Positions 9,227 through 18,245 of a stretch of DNA of 64,000 nucleotides are shown here, piece by piece. The position numbers and the translations under genes are program-made. The notes under the pieces are model-generated. The model was given only the letters and a program-made list of their open reading frames with translations, was not told the DNA's origin and made no database searches. Source of the stretch: Kribbella voronezhensis (GTDB lineage Bacteria; Actinomycetota; Actinomycetes; Propionibacteriales; Kribbellaceae); assembly GCF_004365175.1 (NCBI RefSeq), contig NZ_SOCE01000002.1, positions 744,001 to 808,000 on the forward strand, read 5' to 3'. Numbering within the stretch: position 1 is the stretch's first letter; every line of letters starts with the position of its first letter.

Positions 9227-11950
9227 ATGACCACATCCGAACGCGAGAACCCGACCGCGCCGATGGAGGTGCGGCCGGTGGCCGTCGGCTGGGACGTCCT
9301 GGCCGCCGACGGCTCGGTCGTGCATCTACGGCCGATCTGCCGCGACGACGAAGCCGCCCTGAAGGCGATCAATCACCGCGTCTCCGACCGGTCGATCTAC
9401 CTACGGTTCTTCGCGCTCAGCCGCGTGAACGCCGACGAGCACACGCATCATCTGATCGGCGCCGATCCGATGCACGGGTACGTCGCCTTGGTGGCGGAGC
9501 TGGACGGCGCCGTCGTCGGTGTCGCGAGCTACGAGCCGATGCGGGCCGACGAAGCGGAGATGGCCTTCCTCGTCGACGACGCCGTGCACGGCCGGGGCAT
9601 CGGCACACTGCTCCTGGAGCAACTGGCGGCCGTCGCCCGCGAGCGCGGGATCCGGCACCTGCACGCGGACACCCTGGTCGAGAACGCACCGATGCTCCGG
9701 CTCTTCCTGGACTCGGGATTCCGCGAGGTGCACAAGATGGACAGCGGCGTGGTGGAGCTCACGCTCGACACCGAGTACGACGTGCGCACGCTCGACCGGA
9801 TGGCCGAGCGGGAGAGTGCCGCCGAGTCACGCTCGCTGCGGCCGGTCCTGTCCCCGCGCAGTGTCGCGGTGATCGGTGCGGGGCGTAAAGCCGGTGGGAT
9901 CGGCCACGAGGTGTTGCGGAACCTGAAGGACGGCGGCTTCACCGGCAGCCTGTACGCCGTCAACCCGAACGCCGACCGGATCGCCGGCATCCCCGCTTTC
10001 CCTTCGATCAAGGAGGTTCCCGAGCCCGTCGACCTCGCAGTGATCTCGGTACCGGCCGACCGGGTTGCCCGCGTGGTCGAGGAGTGCGGGCAGTTCGGCG
10101 TCGGCGGAGCCGTCATCTTGACCTCGGGCTTCTCCGAGCTCGGATCGCAGGGGCGGCAGGCGCAGCTGGAGCTGCTCGAGATCGCTCGCCGGCACAGCCT
10201 GCGGTTGATCGGCCCGAACTGTCTCGGCATCGTCAACACCGATCCCGAGGTGCGCCTCGACGCCACGTTCGCGACCGTCCGTCCCACCGCCGGTTCGCTG
10301 GCGCTGGCGGCACAGTCGGGTGCGGTCGGCATCGCCGTCCTGGACCATGCCGGCCGGATCGGGCCCGGCATCTCGGAATTCGTGTCGCTCGGCAACAAAG
10401 TAGATGTCAGCGGCAACGATCTTCTCCTGCACTGGTGGCACGACCCGCGGACCGACGTGATCGGCCTGTATCTGGAGTCTTTCGGCAACCCGCGCAAGTT
10501 CGGCCGGCTCGCCCGGCTGGTGGGCCGGACCAAGCCGGTGCTGGTGGTCAAGGGCGGCCGGTCGACCGGTGGCCGCCGCGCCGGCGCTTCGCACACCGCT
10601 GCCGCGGCGACTCCCGACACCGCCGTCGACGCGTTGTTCGAGCAGTCGGGTGTGCTGCGGATGGAGACGCTGGAGGAGCTCGTGGACACCGCCCGGGTGC
10701 TCTCCGGCCGTCCACTCCCACAGGGTCGCAGACTGGGGATCGTCGGCAATGCCGGCGGCGCCGGAGTCCTGGCTGCTGACGCCGCGGGCGCCGTCGATCT
10801 CGACGTGCCGGAGCTCAGCGCCACCACGATGAGCGAACTGGTCGAGGTGACCGGCGCCGTCGGCGCCGGCAACCCGGTCGACCTGGGTGCCGCGGCGACT
10901 CCGCAGACGTTGGAGCACGCGATCCGGATCGTCCTGGCCAGCGGCGAGGTGGACGCCGTACTTGTCAGCTACGCCGCCACCCGGGCGGGGGATCTCGACG
11001 CGACGTACGCCGCAATCGCGCGTGCCGCGGCCGGCGCGACCGTTCCGATCCTCGTCAACTGCCTCGGTGCGTCCGGGGCCGCGGGCCCGATTCCGCTGGC
11101 GGACGGATCGAGTCTGCCTGTCTACGCGTTTCCCGAGACGGCGGTGCGGGCCCTCGGACATGCGGTTCGGTACGCCGCCTGGCGGACCCGCCCGCAGGGC
11201 GTCGTACCGGTGGTCGACGGTACCGACCGCGACGGTGCCCGGGCGATCGTCCGGCACTTCCTGAACAGCCACCGCGAAGGCGGCTGGCTCGACCCGGCCC
11301 GCGCCGAGCAGTTGATGTTGTGTGCCGGGATCCCGGTCGTCGCGGCACTCACGGCCGCGACCCGGCAGGCGACGCTGGAAGCGGGGGAGCGGGTCGGCTA
11401 TCCGGTCGTCCTGAAGACGGCGGCGACCGGCATCGTGCACAAGACCGATGTGGGCGGGGTGCGGCTCGGCCTGCGGACCGCAGCGGAACTGGACCGGGCG
11501 TACGGCGAACTGACGGCCGCCGTCTCGGATCCGCACGTCGTGGTCCAGGCGACGGCTTGGCCCGGAGTGGAACTCGTGGCCGGGCTGGTCCGCGACCCGT
11601 TGTTCGGCCCGGTGTTGATGGTGGGCAGCGGCGGCGTGCTCACCGATCTGATGGCGGACCGGCGCTGGCGGGGACTCCCGCTCACCGATCTGGACGCCGC
11701 GGAGATGCTCCGGTCACTGCGGTGCGCGCCTTTGCTGGCCGGCTATCGCGGTGCCGCCGGAGCCGACGAACCCGCGGTACTGGATGTGCTGCACCGGATC
11801 GCCTGGCTTGCCGATGCGGTCCCTGAACTCGCCGAGCTCGACATCAACCCGCTGACCGCAGCCCCCGCCGGAGCCGTCGCGGTGGACGTGAAGGTGCGGC
11901 TGGCACCGGCGGATCCGGAGCCGGACTGGTACGCGCGTCACCTGCGCTGA
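9227..11950 (+). CDS. GNAT acetyltransferase fused to ADP-forming acyl-CoA synthetase-like domains
   Basis: This 907-residue fusion has three parts. An N-terminal GNAT domain (about residues 25-190) carries the acetyl-CoA loop GRGIGTLLLEQL. A CoA-binding/succinyl-CoA-ligase-like section (about 205-650) contains SPRSVAVIGAGRKAGGIG, LIGPNCLGIVN and GRSTGGRRAGASHT. A C-terminal ATP-grasp section (about 680-900) contains LKTAATGIVHKTDVGGVRLGL. Relatives are protein lysine acetyltransferases of the Pat type or acetate-CoA ligases (ADP-forming). The likely role is acetyl-CoA-linked protein acetylation, or acetate/acetyl-CoA conversion near the Pta-AckA route. The sequence does not show which activity is live. 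A strong hairpin terminator follows. Confidence 0.85.
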   Translation: MTTSERENPTAPMEVRPVAVGWDVLAADGSVVHLRPICRDDEAALKAINHRVSDRSIYLRFFALSRVNADEHTHHLIGADPMHGYVALVAELDGAVVGVASYEPMRADEAEMAFLVDDAVHGRGIGTLLLEQLAAVARERGIRHLHADTLVENAPMLRLFLDSGFREVHKMDSGVVELTLDTEYDVRTLDRMAERESAAESRSLRPVLSPRSVAVIGAGRKAGGIGHEVLRNLKDGGFTGSLYAVNPNADRIAGIPAFPSIKEVPEPVDLAVISVPADRVARVVEECGQFGVGGAVILTSGFSELGSQGRQAQLELLEIARRHSLRLIGPNCLGIVNTDPEVRLDATFATVRPTAGSLALAAQSGAVGIAVLDHAGRIGPGISEFVSLGNKVDVSGNDLLLHWWHDPRTDVIGLYLESFGNPRKFGRLARLVGRTKPVLVVKGGRSTGGRRAGASHTAAAATPDTAVDALFEQSGVLRMETLEELVDTARVLSGRPLPQGRRLGIVGNAGGAGVLAADAAGAVDLDVPELSATTMSELVEVTGAVGAGNPVDLGAAATPQTLEHAIRIVLASGEVDAVLVSYAATRAGDLDATYAAIARAAAGATVPILVNCLGASGAAGPIPLADGSSLPVYAFPETAVRALGHAVRYAAWRTRPQGVVPVVDGTDRDGARAIVRHFLNSHREGGWLDPARAEQLMLCAGIPVVAALTAATRQATLEAGERVGYPVVLKTAATGIVHKTDVGGVRLGLRTAAELDRAYGELTAAVSDPHVVVQATAWPGVELVAGLVRDPLFGPVLMVGSGGVLTDLMADRRWRGLPLTDLDAAEMLRSLRCAPLLAGYRGAAGADEPAVLDVLHRIAWLADAVPELAELDINPLTAAPAGAVAVDVKVRLAPADPEPDWYARHLR

Positions 11951-11964
11951 ACCGGACCCGAAGA

Positions 11965-11995
11965 GGCCCTTGGTGCTCGGTGAGCGCCAAGGGCC
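11965..11995. terminator. Hairpin terminator between convergent genes
   Basis: A 14-bp stem with one T-G wobble (arms 11965-11978 and 11982-11995, loop GGT) lies between the stops of the GNAT/acyl-CoA synthetase gene and the P-type ATPase gene. The arms begin GGCCCTTGG and end CCAAGGGCC. There is no long T-run, which is common in high-GC actinobacteria. It could act on both strands. Confidence 0.75.
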
Positions 11996-12014
11996 TTCTG
12001 CTGCCGCACGCGGC

Positions 12015-14543
12015 TCAGGACTTGCGATGCCGAAGGCGGAGCAGAGCCACCACGGCTCCCGGGATGCAGCCGAACGCGATCGCGAGCGCGAGCTGACCGA
12101 TGGTGACGGGCTCCAGGCCGAGCAGGTCGCGCAGCGGATCGAGCGCGAGCGGGAGCACCTGCGCGACCACTGCTCCGGCAATGGCCACGTCGAGGAATCG
12201 CAACGCGCGCCCGTCCACACCGCGTGGGCGGCGCAGGGCGGCGGCGACACCGAGCTGGGCGAGACCGAGGGTGAGGTACGTCGTGGTCTGCCAGGGTCCG
12301 CCGGAGTGCCGCACCAGCAGGCTCGCGGCCAGCGTGACCGCCGCGATCAGGGTGCCGGTCCAGCCGATTCGTTGCCAGAGGCCCGCACCTAGGACGTGCT
12401 CCGTGGTCGGGCGGGGACCGCGTCGCATCGCCTGTGGATCGGCGGGTTCGGCGCCCAGCGCGACGCCGGGCAGGCCGTGGGTGAGCATGTTGATCCAGAG
12501 GATCTGGGCCGGAAGCAACGGCAGGGTCAGTCCGGCGAACGGCCCGAGCAGCATCACCAGGACCTCCGCGAGTCCACCGCTGAGGGCGTACCGCAGGAAG
12601 GTGCGGACGTTGGAGTAGATCCGCCGGCCTTCCTCGATCGCGGCCACCACGGTGCCCAGGTCGTCGTCGGTCAGGATCAGGTCGGCCGCCTGCCGGGCCA
12701 CTTCGGTTCCGTCGCGTCCCATCGCAACGCCGATGTCCGCGCGGCGCAGGGCCGGCCCGTCGTTGACGCCGTCGCCGGTCATCGCGACCACGTGGCCGGC
12801 GGCCTGCCAGGCCCGGACGATGTCCAGCTTCTGCTCCGGCCTGATCCGTGCGAAGACCCGCACCCGCGACCCGTCCGCGGGATCCCTTCCGGCGTCGATG
12901 TCTTCGCCGGTGATCACCTCGACGCTGTCCAGCCCGACCTGGTCGGCGACCGCCCTGGCCGTGCCCGGGGCATCACCGGTGATCAGCAGCAGTTCCACGC
13001 CGGCGTCGGTGAACGCCGCGGCGACGTCGGAGGCGTTGTGCCGGACCGGATCGGTGATGGCCACCAAGCCGGCCAACCGCAGCCCCGCCTCCGCGTGAGC
13101 GGTGTTGCTGCCACCGGGCAGAGTGCGATCGGTGACAGCAAGCACCCGGTAGCCCTGATGGGCCAGGATCGAGGCAGCCTCGCGGGCCCGGGCGACCGGC
13201 CCGTACGGCGTGATGCTCTCGGCCAGGAGCAGTTCCGGCGCACCCTTGCAGATGACGAGGACCTCGTCACTGTCCGGCAGCCGGTGCAGCGTGGTCATCC
13301 GTTTGCGCACGCTGTCGAAGGGCGCCTCCGCGGTTCGGGGGTAGGCGGCCCGTAGGTCGCCGGGTGACAGGTCCGCCCGGTGCGCGAGGGTGATCAGTGC
13401 CGCCTCGGTCGGATCACCGAGTGCTCGCCAGCCGGCGTGGTCGGGGTCCGGCGGCAGCAGGTCGGCGTCGTTGCAGAGCACCACATCGCGGAGCAGCCGG
13501 TACAGGGCGTCCTGCCCCTCGGCGGATCCGCCGGCCAGTGCGCCCTCCGGCGAATAGCCATTGCCAGAGGCAACATATTCGCCGGACTCGGTCCAGATCC
13601 GCTCGGCCAGCATGACGCCTTCGGTGAGGGTTCCGGTCTTGTCGGCGGCGACAACCGTGACCGCGCCCAGCGTCTCGACGGCCGGCAGCTGCCGCACCAC
13701 CGCCGACCGCCTGGCCATCCGGTGTGCCCCGATGGCGAGTGCCAACGTCACCACCGCCGGCAGCGACTCGGGAACGGCGGCAACGGTCAGGCTGACTGCC
13801 GTCACCAGCATGTCGGGCAGCGGGAGGCCGCGGATCAGGCCGGAGACGGCGACGATCGCGGACAAGGCGACGGCCGCGATGCTCAGCACTCTGCTCAACG
13901 ATGCGAGGCGGCGCTGCAGTGGTGTCGGTCGCGGCCGCTGGCCGGACAACAGTACGGCGATGCGGCCCAGCGCGCTGTCAGGGCCGGTCCGGGTGACCAG
14001 GGCCTTGCCGCGGCCACGAGTGATCACGGTTCCGGCGGACAACTCGCCGGGACAGTCCTTCTCCACCGGTACCGATTCGCCGGTCAGCGCGGCCTCGTCG
14101 GCCTGCAACTGGAAGGCCTCCGCCAGCTGGAGGTCCGCGGGCACGATGTCACCGGCCTCGACGAGCACCAGGTCACCCGGCACGAGGTCGGCCGCCGCGA
14201 TCAGCCGGGTCCGGCCCGAGCGCACGACCCTCGCCTGCGGTGCCGCGAGCCGGCGCAGAGCGGCGAGCGCACGTTCGGCCCGCAGCTCCTGGATCACCCC
14301 GACAGTGGTGTTCAGGACGACGACGACCAGGATCACCGTGAGATCGGTGAAGTCGTGCAGGGTGGCGGTGAGGACCGATGCGCCGAGCAGCAGCAGGATC
14401 ATCGGATCGCGCAACTGGGCGAGCACCCGGAACAGCAGTCCGGGCGGCGGTACCTCAGCGATCGCGTTCGGCCCGTGGTCCTGCAGTGCCCTCAGTGCGT
14501 CCTGGTCGGACAGACCGGTCGGCAGGGTGGTCGCCAGGGTCAT
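12015..14543 (-). CDS. P-type cation-transporting ATPase, CtpF-like
   Basis: An 842-residue P2-type ATPase, probably for Ca2+ or a related divalent cation. It has the actuator motif LTGES (about 153-157), the phosphorylation motif DKTGTLT with Asp301, the hinge GDGVNDGPAL, and about ten membrane segments. The M4 motif is PESLP where calcium pumps have PEGLP, so ion specificity is uncertain. M. tuberculosis CtpF belongs to the DosR regulon and is the closest functional parallel I can name. ATG 14543 overlaps the USP stop as ATGA, which decides the start against the longer frame from 14579. Confidence 0.88.
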   Translation of the reverse strand: MTLATTLPTGLSDQDALRALQDHGPNAIAEVPPPGLLFRVLAQLRDPMILLLLGASVLTATLHDFTDLTVILVVVVLNTTVGVIQELRAERALAALRRLAAPQARVVRSGRTRLIAAADLVPGDLVLVEAGDIVPADLQLAEAFQLQADEAALTGESVPVEKDCPGELSAGTVITRGRGKALVTRTGPDSALGRIAVLLSGQRPRPTPLQRRLASLSRVLSIAAVALSAIVAVSGLIRGLPLPDMLVTAVSLTVAAVPESLPAVVTLALAIGAHRMARRSAVVRQLPAVETLGAVTVVAADKTGTLTEGVMLAERIWTESGEYVASGNGYSPEGALAGGSAEGQDALYRLLRDVVLCNDADLLPPDPDHAGWRALGDPTEAALITLAHRADLSPGDLRAAYPRTAEAPFDSVRKRMTTLHRLPDSDEVLVICKGAPELLLAESITPYGPVARAREAASILAHQGYRVLAVTDRTLPGGSNTAHAEAGLRLAGLVAITDPVRHNASDVAAAFTDAGVELLLITGDAPGTARAVADQVGLDSVEVITGEDIDAGRDPADGSRVRVFARIRPEQKLDIVRAWQAAGHVVAMTGDGVNDGPALRRADIGVAMGRDGTEVARQAADLILTDDDLGTVVAAIEEGRRIYSNVRTFLRYALSGGLAEVLVMLLGPFAGLTLPLLPAQILWINMLTHGLPGVALGAEPADPQAMRRGPRPTTEHVLGAGLWQRIGWTGTLIAAVTLAASLLVRHSGGPWQTTTYLTLGLAQLGVAAALRRPRGVDGRALRFLDVAIAGAVVAQVLPLALDPLRDLLGLEPVTIGQLALAIAFGCIPGAVVALLRLRHRKS

Positions 14544-15412
14544 CGGGCCACCTCGCTGTGCACGATGGCCACCGGGCACCGGGCGTGGTGCAGGAGGCCG
14601 CGGGAGACCGAGCCGAGACGGAGTTCGGTGAACTCGGTGCGGCCGCGTCCGCCGACGACGACCAGGTCGGCGTACTCCGACTCCTTGGCGAGGACCTGGA
14701 CCGGATGACCGATCGGATACCTGGTCCGGAAGATGACGTCCGGGTACTTGTCCGGCCAGCCGGACAGTGCTTCACCGACCAGCGCCCGGGCGTCGCGGTG
14801 CCAGGAAGCGTCCTCGGGATCGACCCAGAGATCCGGGCGCGGGAACGTCTCCGGAACCTCGGGGACGTGCAGCAGCGTCAGCTCGGCACCCCGTTCGGCT
14901 GCGATCTCGAAGGCGAACCCCAGTGCGGCCTGGCAGGAGTGCGAGCCGTCCACGCCCACGACGATCTGACCCTGCGCGGGCGTGTCCGGCCGCCACGTGT
15001 CCGGGACGACGACCAACGTCGTACCGGCCAGTGCCGCGCAGACCTGAGAGGTGGATCCCAGCGTCAGCTCGGCGAAACCACCGGCACCCCGCCGGCCGAT
15101 CACCAGGGCGGCCGCGTCGTGGGAGGCCTTCAGCAGAGCCTGAGCCGGGTGCCCGTAGCCGACCTCCAGGACCGCGTCGGTGAACCCGATCCGCTCGAGC
15201 TCGTCCGCGGCGTCGTCGAGGACGTCGGTCCCGTCGTCGTGGTCGGCCTCGGCGGTCAACGGCCGGGCCGGCCGGTCCTCGTCCACGACGTGCAGAGCGC
15301 GGACGGTCCAGCCGCGTCGGGTGGCCAGTTCGACGGCCCAGTAGAGCGCGTGGAGTCCGTCGGCGGACCCGTCGATGCCGACGACGATGGCAGGGCGTGC
15401 GTGCGCGGACAT
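14540..15412 (-). CDS. Universal stress protein, tandem UspA domains (USP-1)
   Basis: 290 residues, two UspA domains. Each has an ATP-loop of the G-2x-G-9x-G-S type (GRRGAGGFAELTLGSTS near the middle, GGRGRTEFTELRLGSVS near the end), so nucleotide binding is likely in both. ATG 15412 follows GAGGTG; an upstream in-frame start at 15499 would add a low-complexity leader and is less likely. The gene overlaps the P-type ATPase by 4 nt (ATGA) and sits first in that operon. Tandem USPs are typical DosR-regulon members, with roles in ATP sensing and dormancy in mycobacteria. Confidence 0.92.
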   Translation of the reverse strand: MSAHARPAIVVGIDGSADGLHALYWAVELATRRGWTVRALHVVDEDRPARPLTAEADHDDGTDVLDDAADELERIGFTDAVLEVGYGHPAQALLKASHDAAALVIGRRGAGGFAELTLGSTSQVCAALAGTTLVVVPDTWRPDTPAQGQIVVGVDGSHSCQAALGFAFEIAAERGAELTLLHVPEVPETFPRPDLWVDPEDASWHRDARALVGEALSGWPDKYPDVIFRTRYPIGHPVQVLAKESEYADLVVVGGRGRTEFTELRLGSVSRGLLHHARCPVAIVHSEVAR

Positions 15413-15497
15413 GGGGGGCACCTCTCGCTCGGCATTCCTGCTTCCAGTGCAGCCGGAGTGGGTGTCCGCGGTACAGGGAGCAACGGCCCGTCCGGAC

Positions 15498-15534
15498 ACG
15501 ACGAAGGTCCCGCCCGAGTGGTGTGTTTGGGCCC
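15498..15534. promoter_or_regulatory. Weak paired DosR-type boxes
   Basis: ACGACGAAGGTCCC (15498-15511) and GTGTGTTTGGGCCC (15521-15534) each keep one good half-site (AAGGTCCC, TTNGGCCC) and start exactly 23 nt apart. They lie between the divergent USP-1 (start 15412) and alcohol dehydrogenase (start 15607) genes. Support comes from spacing and position more than from sequence match. Confidence 0.45.
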
Positions 15535-15606
15535 TGCTGGCGCGCCCGCGGCAGGGGCAGGGTCGAGCTGACAGACAAATCCTCAGACCCTGGAGGTCGA
15601 CCGACC

Positions 15607-16668
15607 ATGAAGGCGCTTGTCTACAACGGACCTGGGCAGCGGAGCTGGCACGAGGTGCCGGACCCGGTGATCCAGGACCCCGAAGATGCGATCGTAAGGG
15701 TGGACGCCGTCACCATCTGCGGCACCGACCTGCACATCCTGAAGGGCGACGTACCGACCGTCGAGCGCGGCCGGATCCTCGGCCACGAGGCGGTCGGGAC
15801 GATCCTGTCCGTCGGCGACGGTGTCCGCGGGGTCGAGGTGGGCGACCGGGTGCTGATCTCGTGTATCAGCTCGTGCGGCCGCTGCGAGTACTGCCGCAAG
15901 GGCCGGTACGGCCAGTGCCTGGGCGGTGGCGGCTGGATCCTGGGCCATCTGATCGACGGCACGCAGGCCGAGATGGTCCGGGTTCCGTTCGCGGACCGGT
16001 CCGTCTACAAGCTGCCCGACAACGTCAGCAACGAATCTGCGCTGCTGCTGGCCGACATCCTGCCCACCTCCTACGAGGTCGGCACGCTGGCCGGACAGGT
16101 CACCCCCGGTGACACCGTCGTCATCGTCGGGGCCGGGCCGATCGGGCTGGCTGCCGTCACCACCAGCAAGCTGTACAGCCCGTCGAGCGTGATCGTCGTC
16201 GACTCCGCACCGGCTCGGCAGAAGGCCGCGCTGGACCACGGTGCCGACCTGGCCTTCGGGCCCGAGGACGACGTGGTCGAGACGATCAAGGAGCTGACCG
16301 GTGGGCTCGGCGCGGATGTCGCGATCGAGGCGGTCGGCGTACCGGCGACGTTCGAGCTGTGCACGCAGGTGATCCGGCCGGGTGGCCGGGTCGCGAACGT
16401 CGGTGTCCACGGCGCTCCGGCGACGCTGCACCTGGAAGACCTGTGGATCAAGGACGTCACGATCACCACGGGTCTGGTCGACACCTGGACCACACCCCGG
16501 CTGCTGTCGATGCTGGCCGCGGGCCGGTTGTCGATGCCGGGCCTGATCACGCACCGGTTCGGTCTCGACGAGATGCAGGACGCGTACGACGTCTTCTCCC
16601 GGGCCGGCGAAACCGGCGCGCTGAAGGTGGCGCTGTTCAGCGACGAGTCCAAGGATCTCGAGGACTGA
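15607..16668 (+). CDS. Zinc-dependent alcohol dehydrogenase
   Basis: 353-residue medium-chain dehydrogenase. The catalytic zinc ligands are visible as Cys38 (ICGTD) and His60-Glu61 (GHE). The structural zinc site is CGRCEYCRKGRYGQC. The Rossmann motif is VGAGPIGLAAV. It would interconvert alcohols and aldehydes with NAD(P)H, in keeping with fermentative redox balancing. ATG 15607 has GGAGG 10 nt upstream; the longer frame from 15397 lacks this and would cross the USP-1 promoter. It is followed 4 nt later by the Acg-like gene, so the two are probably cotranscribed. Confidence 0.92.
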   Translation: MKALVYNGPGQRSWHEVPDPVIQDPEDAIVRVDAVTICGTDLHILKGDVPTVERGRILGHEAVGTILSVGDGVRGVEVGDRVLISCISSCGRCEYCRKGRYGQCLGGGGWILGHLIDGTQAEMVRVPFADRSVYKLPDNVSNESALLLADILPTSYEVGTLAGQVTPGDTVVIVGAGPIGLAAVTTSKLYSPSSVIVVDSAPARQKAALDHGADLAFGPEDDVVETIKELTGGLGADVAIEAVGVPATFELCTQVIRPGGRVANVGVHGAPATLHLEDLWIKDVTITTGLVDTWTTPRLLSMLAAGRLSMPGLITHRFGLDEMQDAYDVFSRAGETGALKVALFSDESKDLED

Positions 16669-16672
16669 GCGG

Positions 16673-17635
16673 ATGCTCACGCCGACCGGCCAGGACCGCG
16701 ACGAGCTGCTCCGCGCAGCCGTCGCGGCCCCGTCGATGCACAACACGCAGCCGTGGAAGTTCCGTTTCACCGGCAGCGTGATCGAGGTGTATCGAGACCG
16801 GTCCCGTGAGCTTCCGGCCGAGGACCCGGACCGCCGGATGCTGTACCTGTCGCTGGGTGCGGCGGTCTTCAACCTCAAGGTGGCGGCGGCCGATCTCGCC
16901 TACGGCGCCGTCGTGCGCAGCGTGCTCGACCGCGCCCGGCCTGACCTGGTCGCCGAGGTCGAACTCACGGCCGGCGGTGCGGAGCTGGAGCAACTGCGCC
17001 AGCTGGCGCCGTCGGTCCGGCTACGGCGGACCAATCGCCGGCCGTATTCGCGCGAGCGGATCCCGGTCGGAGCCCGCAAGTTGCTGGACCTGAGTGCCCG
17101 GCTGGAGGGCTCCCAGCTGCAATGGCTGGACGACGAGACCCGGGTGAACTGGGTTCACCTCGCGACGGCCGATGCGAACCAGGAGGACGACCGCAGTCCG
17201 ACCCGCACGGGGGAACGGCGGCTCTGGGTCGGCGGTCAGCGGTCCGTCGACGGCATCCCCACCGGCTCACTGGGCCCGCGCCCGGACCGTCCGGGCGCGC
17301 CGGTCCGGGACATGGCCGCGACCCCGGCGGATGCCAATCGCGTCGCGGCGGCCTTCGAAACGTCTCCCCAGCTGGCCATCCTGGCGACCCGCCGGGACGG
17401 CCCGGCGGAGTGGCTGAGAGCCGGCCAGGCGATGGAACGGGTGTTGCTGGAGGCAACGGCTGCCGGCCTGGCGACCTCGCTGCTCAACCAGGCGATCGAG
17501 CACGACACCCTACGCTGGCTGCTGCACGATCCGCTCGGCGCCTGGACCCGGCCGCAGGCCGTCATCCGGTTCGGCTACGGGCCCGCCGTACCGGCGACGC
17601 CGCGGCGTCCGATCGCCGACGTGCTGCTGCCCTGA
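16673..17635 (+). CDS. Acg-family nitroreductase-like protein (Acg-1)
   Basis: 320 residues with the Acg/Rv2032 family start APSMHNTQPWKF, the RRTNRR motif near the middle and a C-terminal RFGYGP segment. In M. tuberculosis, Acg (Rv2032) is DosR-regulated. Its structure shows an FMN-binding nitroreductase fold with a lid that hinders catalysis, so it may sequester FMN rather than reduce nitro compounds. It starts 4 nt after the alcohol dehydrogenase. Paralogues lie at 23319-24305 and 26166-27146. Confidence 0.88.
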   Translation: MLTPTGQDRDELLRAAVAAPSMHNTQPWKFRFTGSVIEVYRDRSRELPAEDPDRRMLYLSLGAAVFNLKVAAADLAYGAVVRSVLDRARPDLVAEVELTAGGAELEQLRQLAPSVRLRRTNRRPYSRERIPVGARKLLDLSARLEGSQLQWLDDETRVNWVHLATADANQEDDRSPTRTGERRLWVGGQRSVDGIPTGSLGPRPDRPGAPVRDMAATPADANRVAAAFETSPQLAILATRRDGPAEWLRAGQAMERVLLEATAAGLATSLLNQAIEHDTLRWLLHDPLGAWTRPQAVIRFGYGPAVPATPRRPIADVLLP

Positions 17636-17689
17636 AAGTCGCCCTGAAAGTCGGCTCCGGAAGTCGCGGCGTGCCGCTGCTCGGGGGTC

Positions 17690-18157
17690 TCAGCCGATCG
17701 GCTGGAAGGGCTGGACGATCTCGGTGTGCCAGTCGTCGGGGGATCCGATCGGCGGGGAGTGGTAGATCTCCCAGGGGTCTCCGGCCGGGCGGGCGCCGTG
17801 TTCGCGCAGCCAGTCGGCGATCAGGTCGTGAGTCGCGTCGATCTTGTCGTACGGGCCGTGGTGGGTGGTCACCGCGACCGGTCCGGCCGGCAGCTCGCAG
17901 GCCTGGGTCGCACCGTCGGTGACCACCGGGAGCGCGAGCGGGAACCCGGCCTCCACCACCACCATCCCGTCGGGTGCTGGGTGGCGGCGGCTGAACGGGA
18001 AGCCGCTGGGCACGATCCGGCGGCAGCGGAGTGCTTCGGCGATCTCACGGAGCGTCATCGAGATCCAGACGGCCGCCTCGCCCGGTCGCAGCACCGTGCG
18101 CCGTACGGCGGTCGGCTGGGCCGCTAGCGTCCGGTTGTCGATCAATGCGGTGTGCAT
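17690..18157 (-). CDS. GyrI-like effector-binding domain protein
   Basis: 155 residues resembling the stand-alone AraC effector-binding/GyrI-like fold. It shows two repeats with the pattern seen in small-molecule sensors, including LPAGPVAVTTHHGPYDKI and a WEIYHSPP stretch near the end. No DNA-binding domain is present. ATG 18157 has AGGAGG nearby; the frame extends upstream to 18388 but that part is a shadow of the USP gene. It lies 88 nt downstream of USP-2 on the same strand. The ligand is unknown. Confidence 0.75.
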   Translation of the reverse strand: MHTALIDNRTLAAQPTAVRRTVLRPGEAAVWISMTLREIAEALRCRRIVPSGFPFSRRHPAPDGMVVVEAGFPLALPVVTDGATQACELPAGPVAVTTHHGPYDKIDATHDLIADWLREHGARPAGDPWEIYHSPPIGSPDDWHTEIVQPFQPIG

Positions 18158-18245
18158 GACCTCTCCTCCTGGGGCTGACCCTCCGGTACCCGTTCGCACC
18201 GCCGCGCCATGCGCTGGGCGGCCGCGAACGGGGTACTGGGTCCGG

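Noticed and set aside
17629..17664. Short direct repeat CCCTGAAAGTCG after Acg-1
   Set aside because: Only two copies of 12 nt with no hairpin or mobile-element context; probably local slippage around the stop codon.
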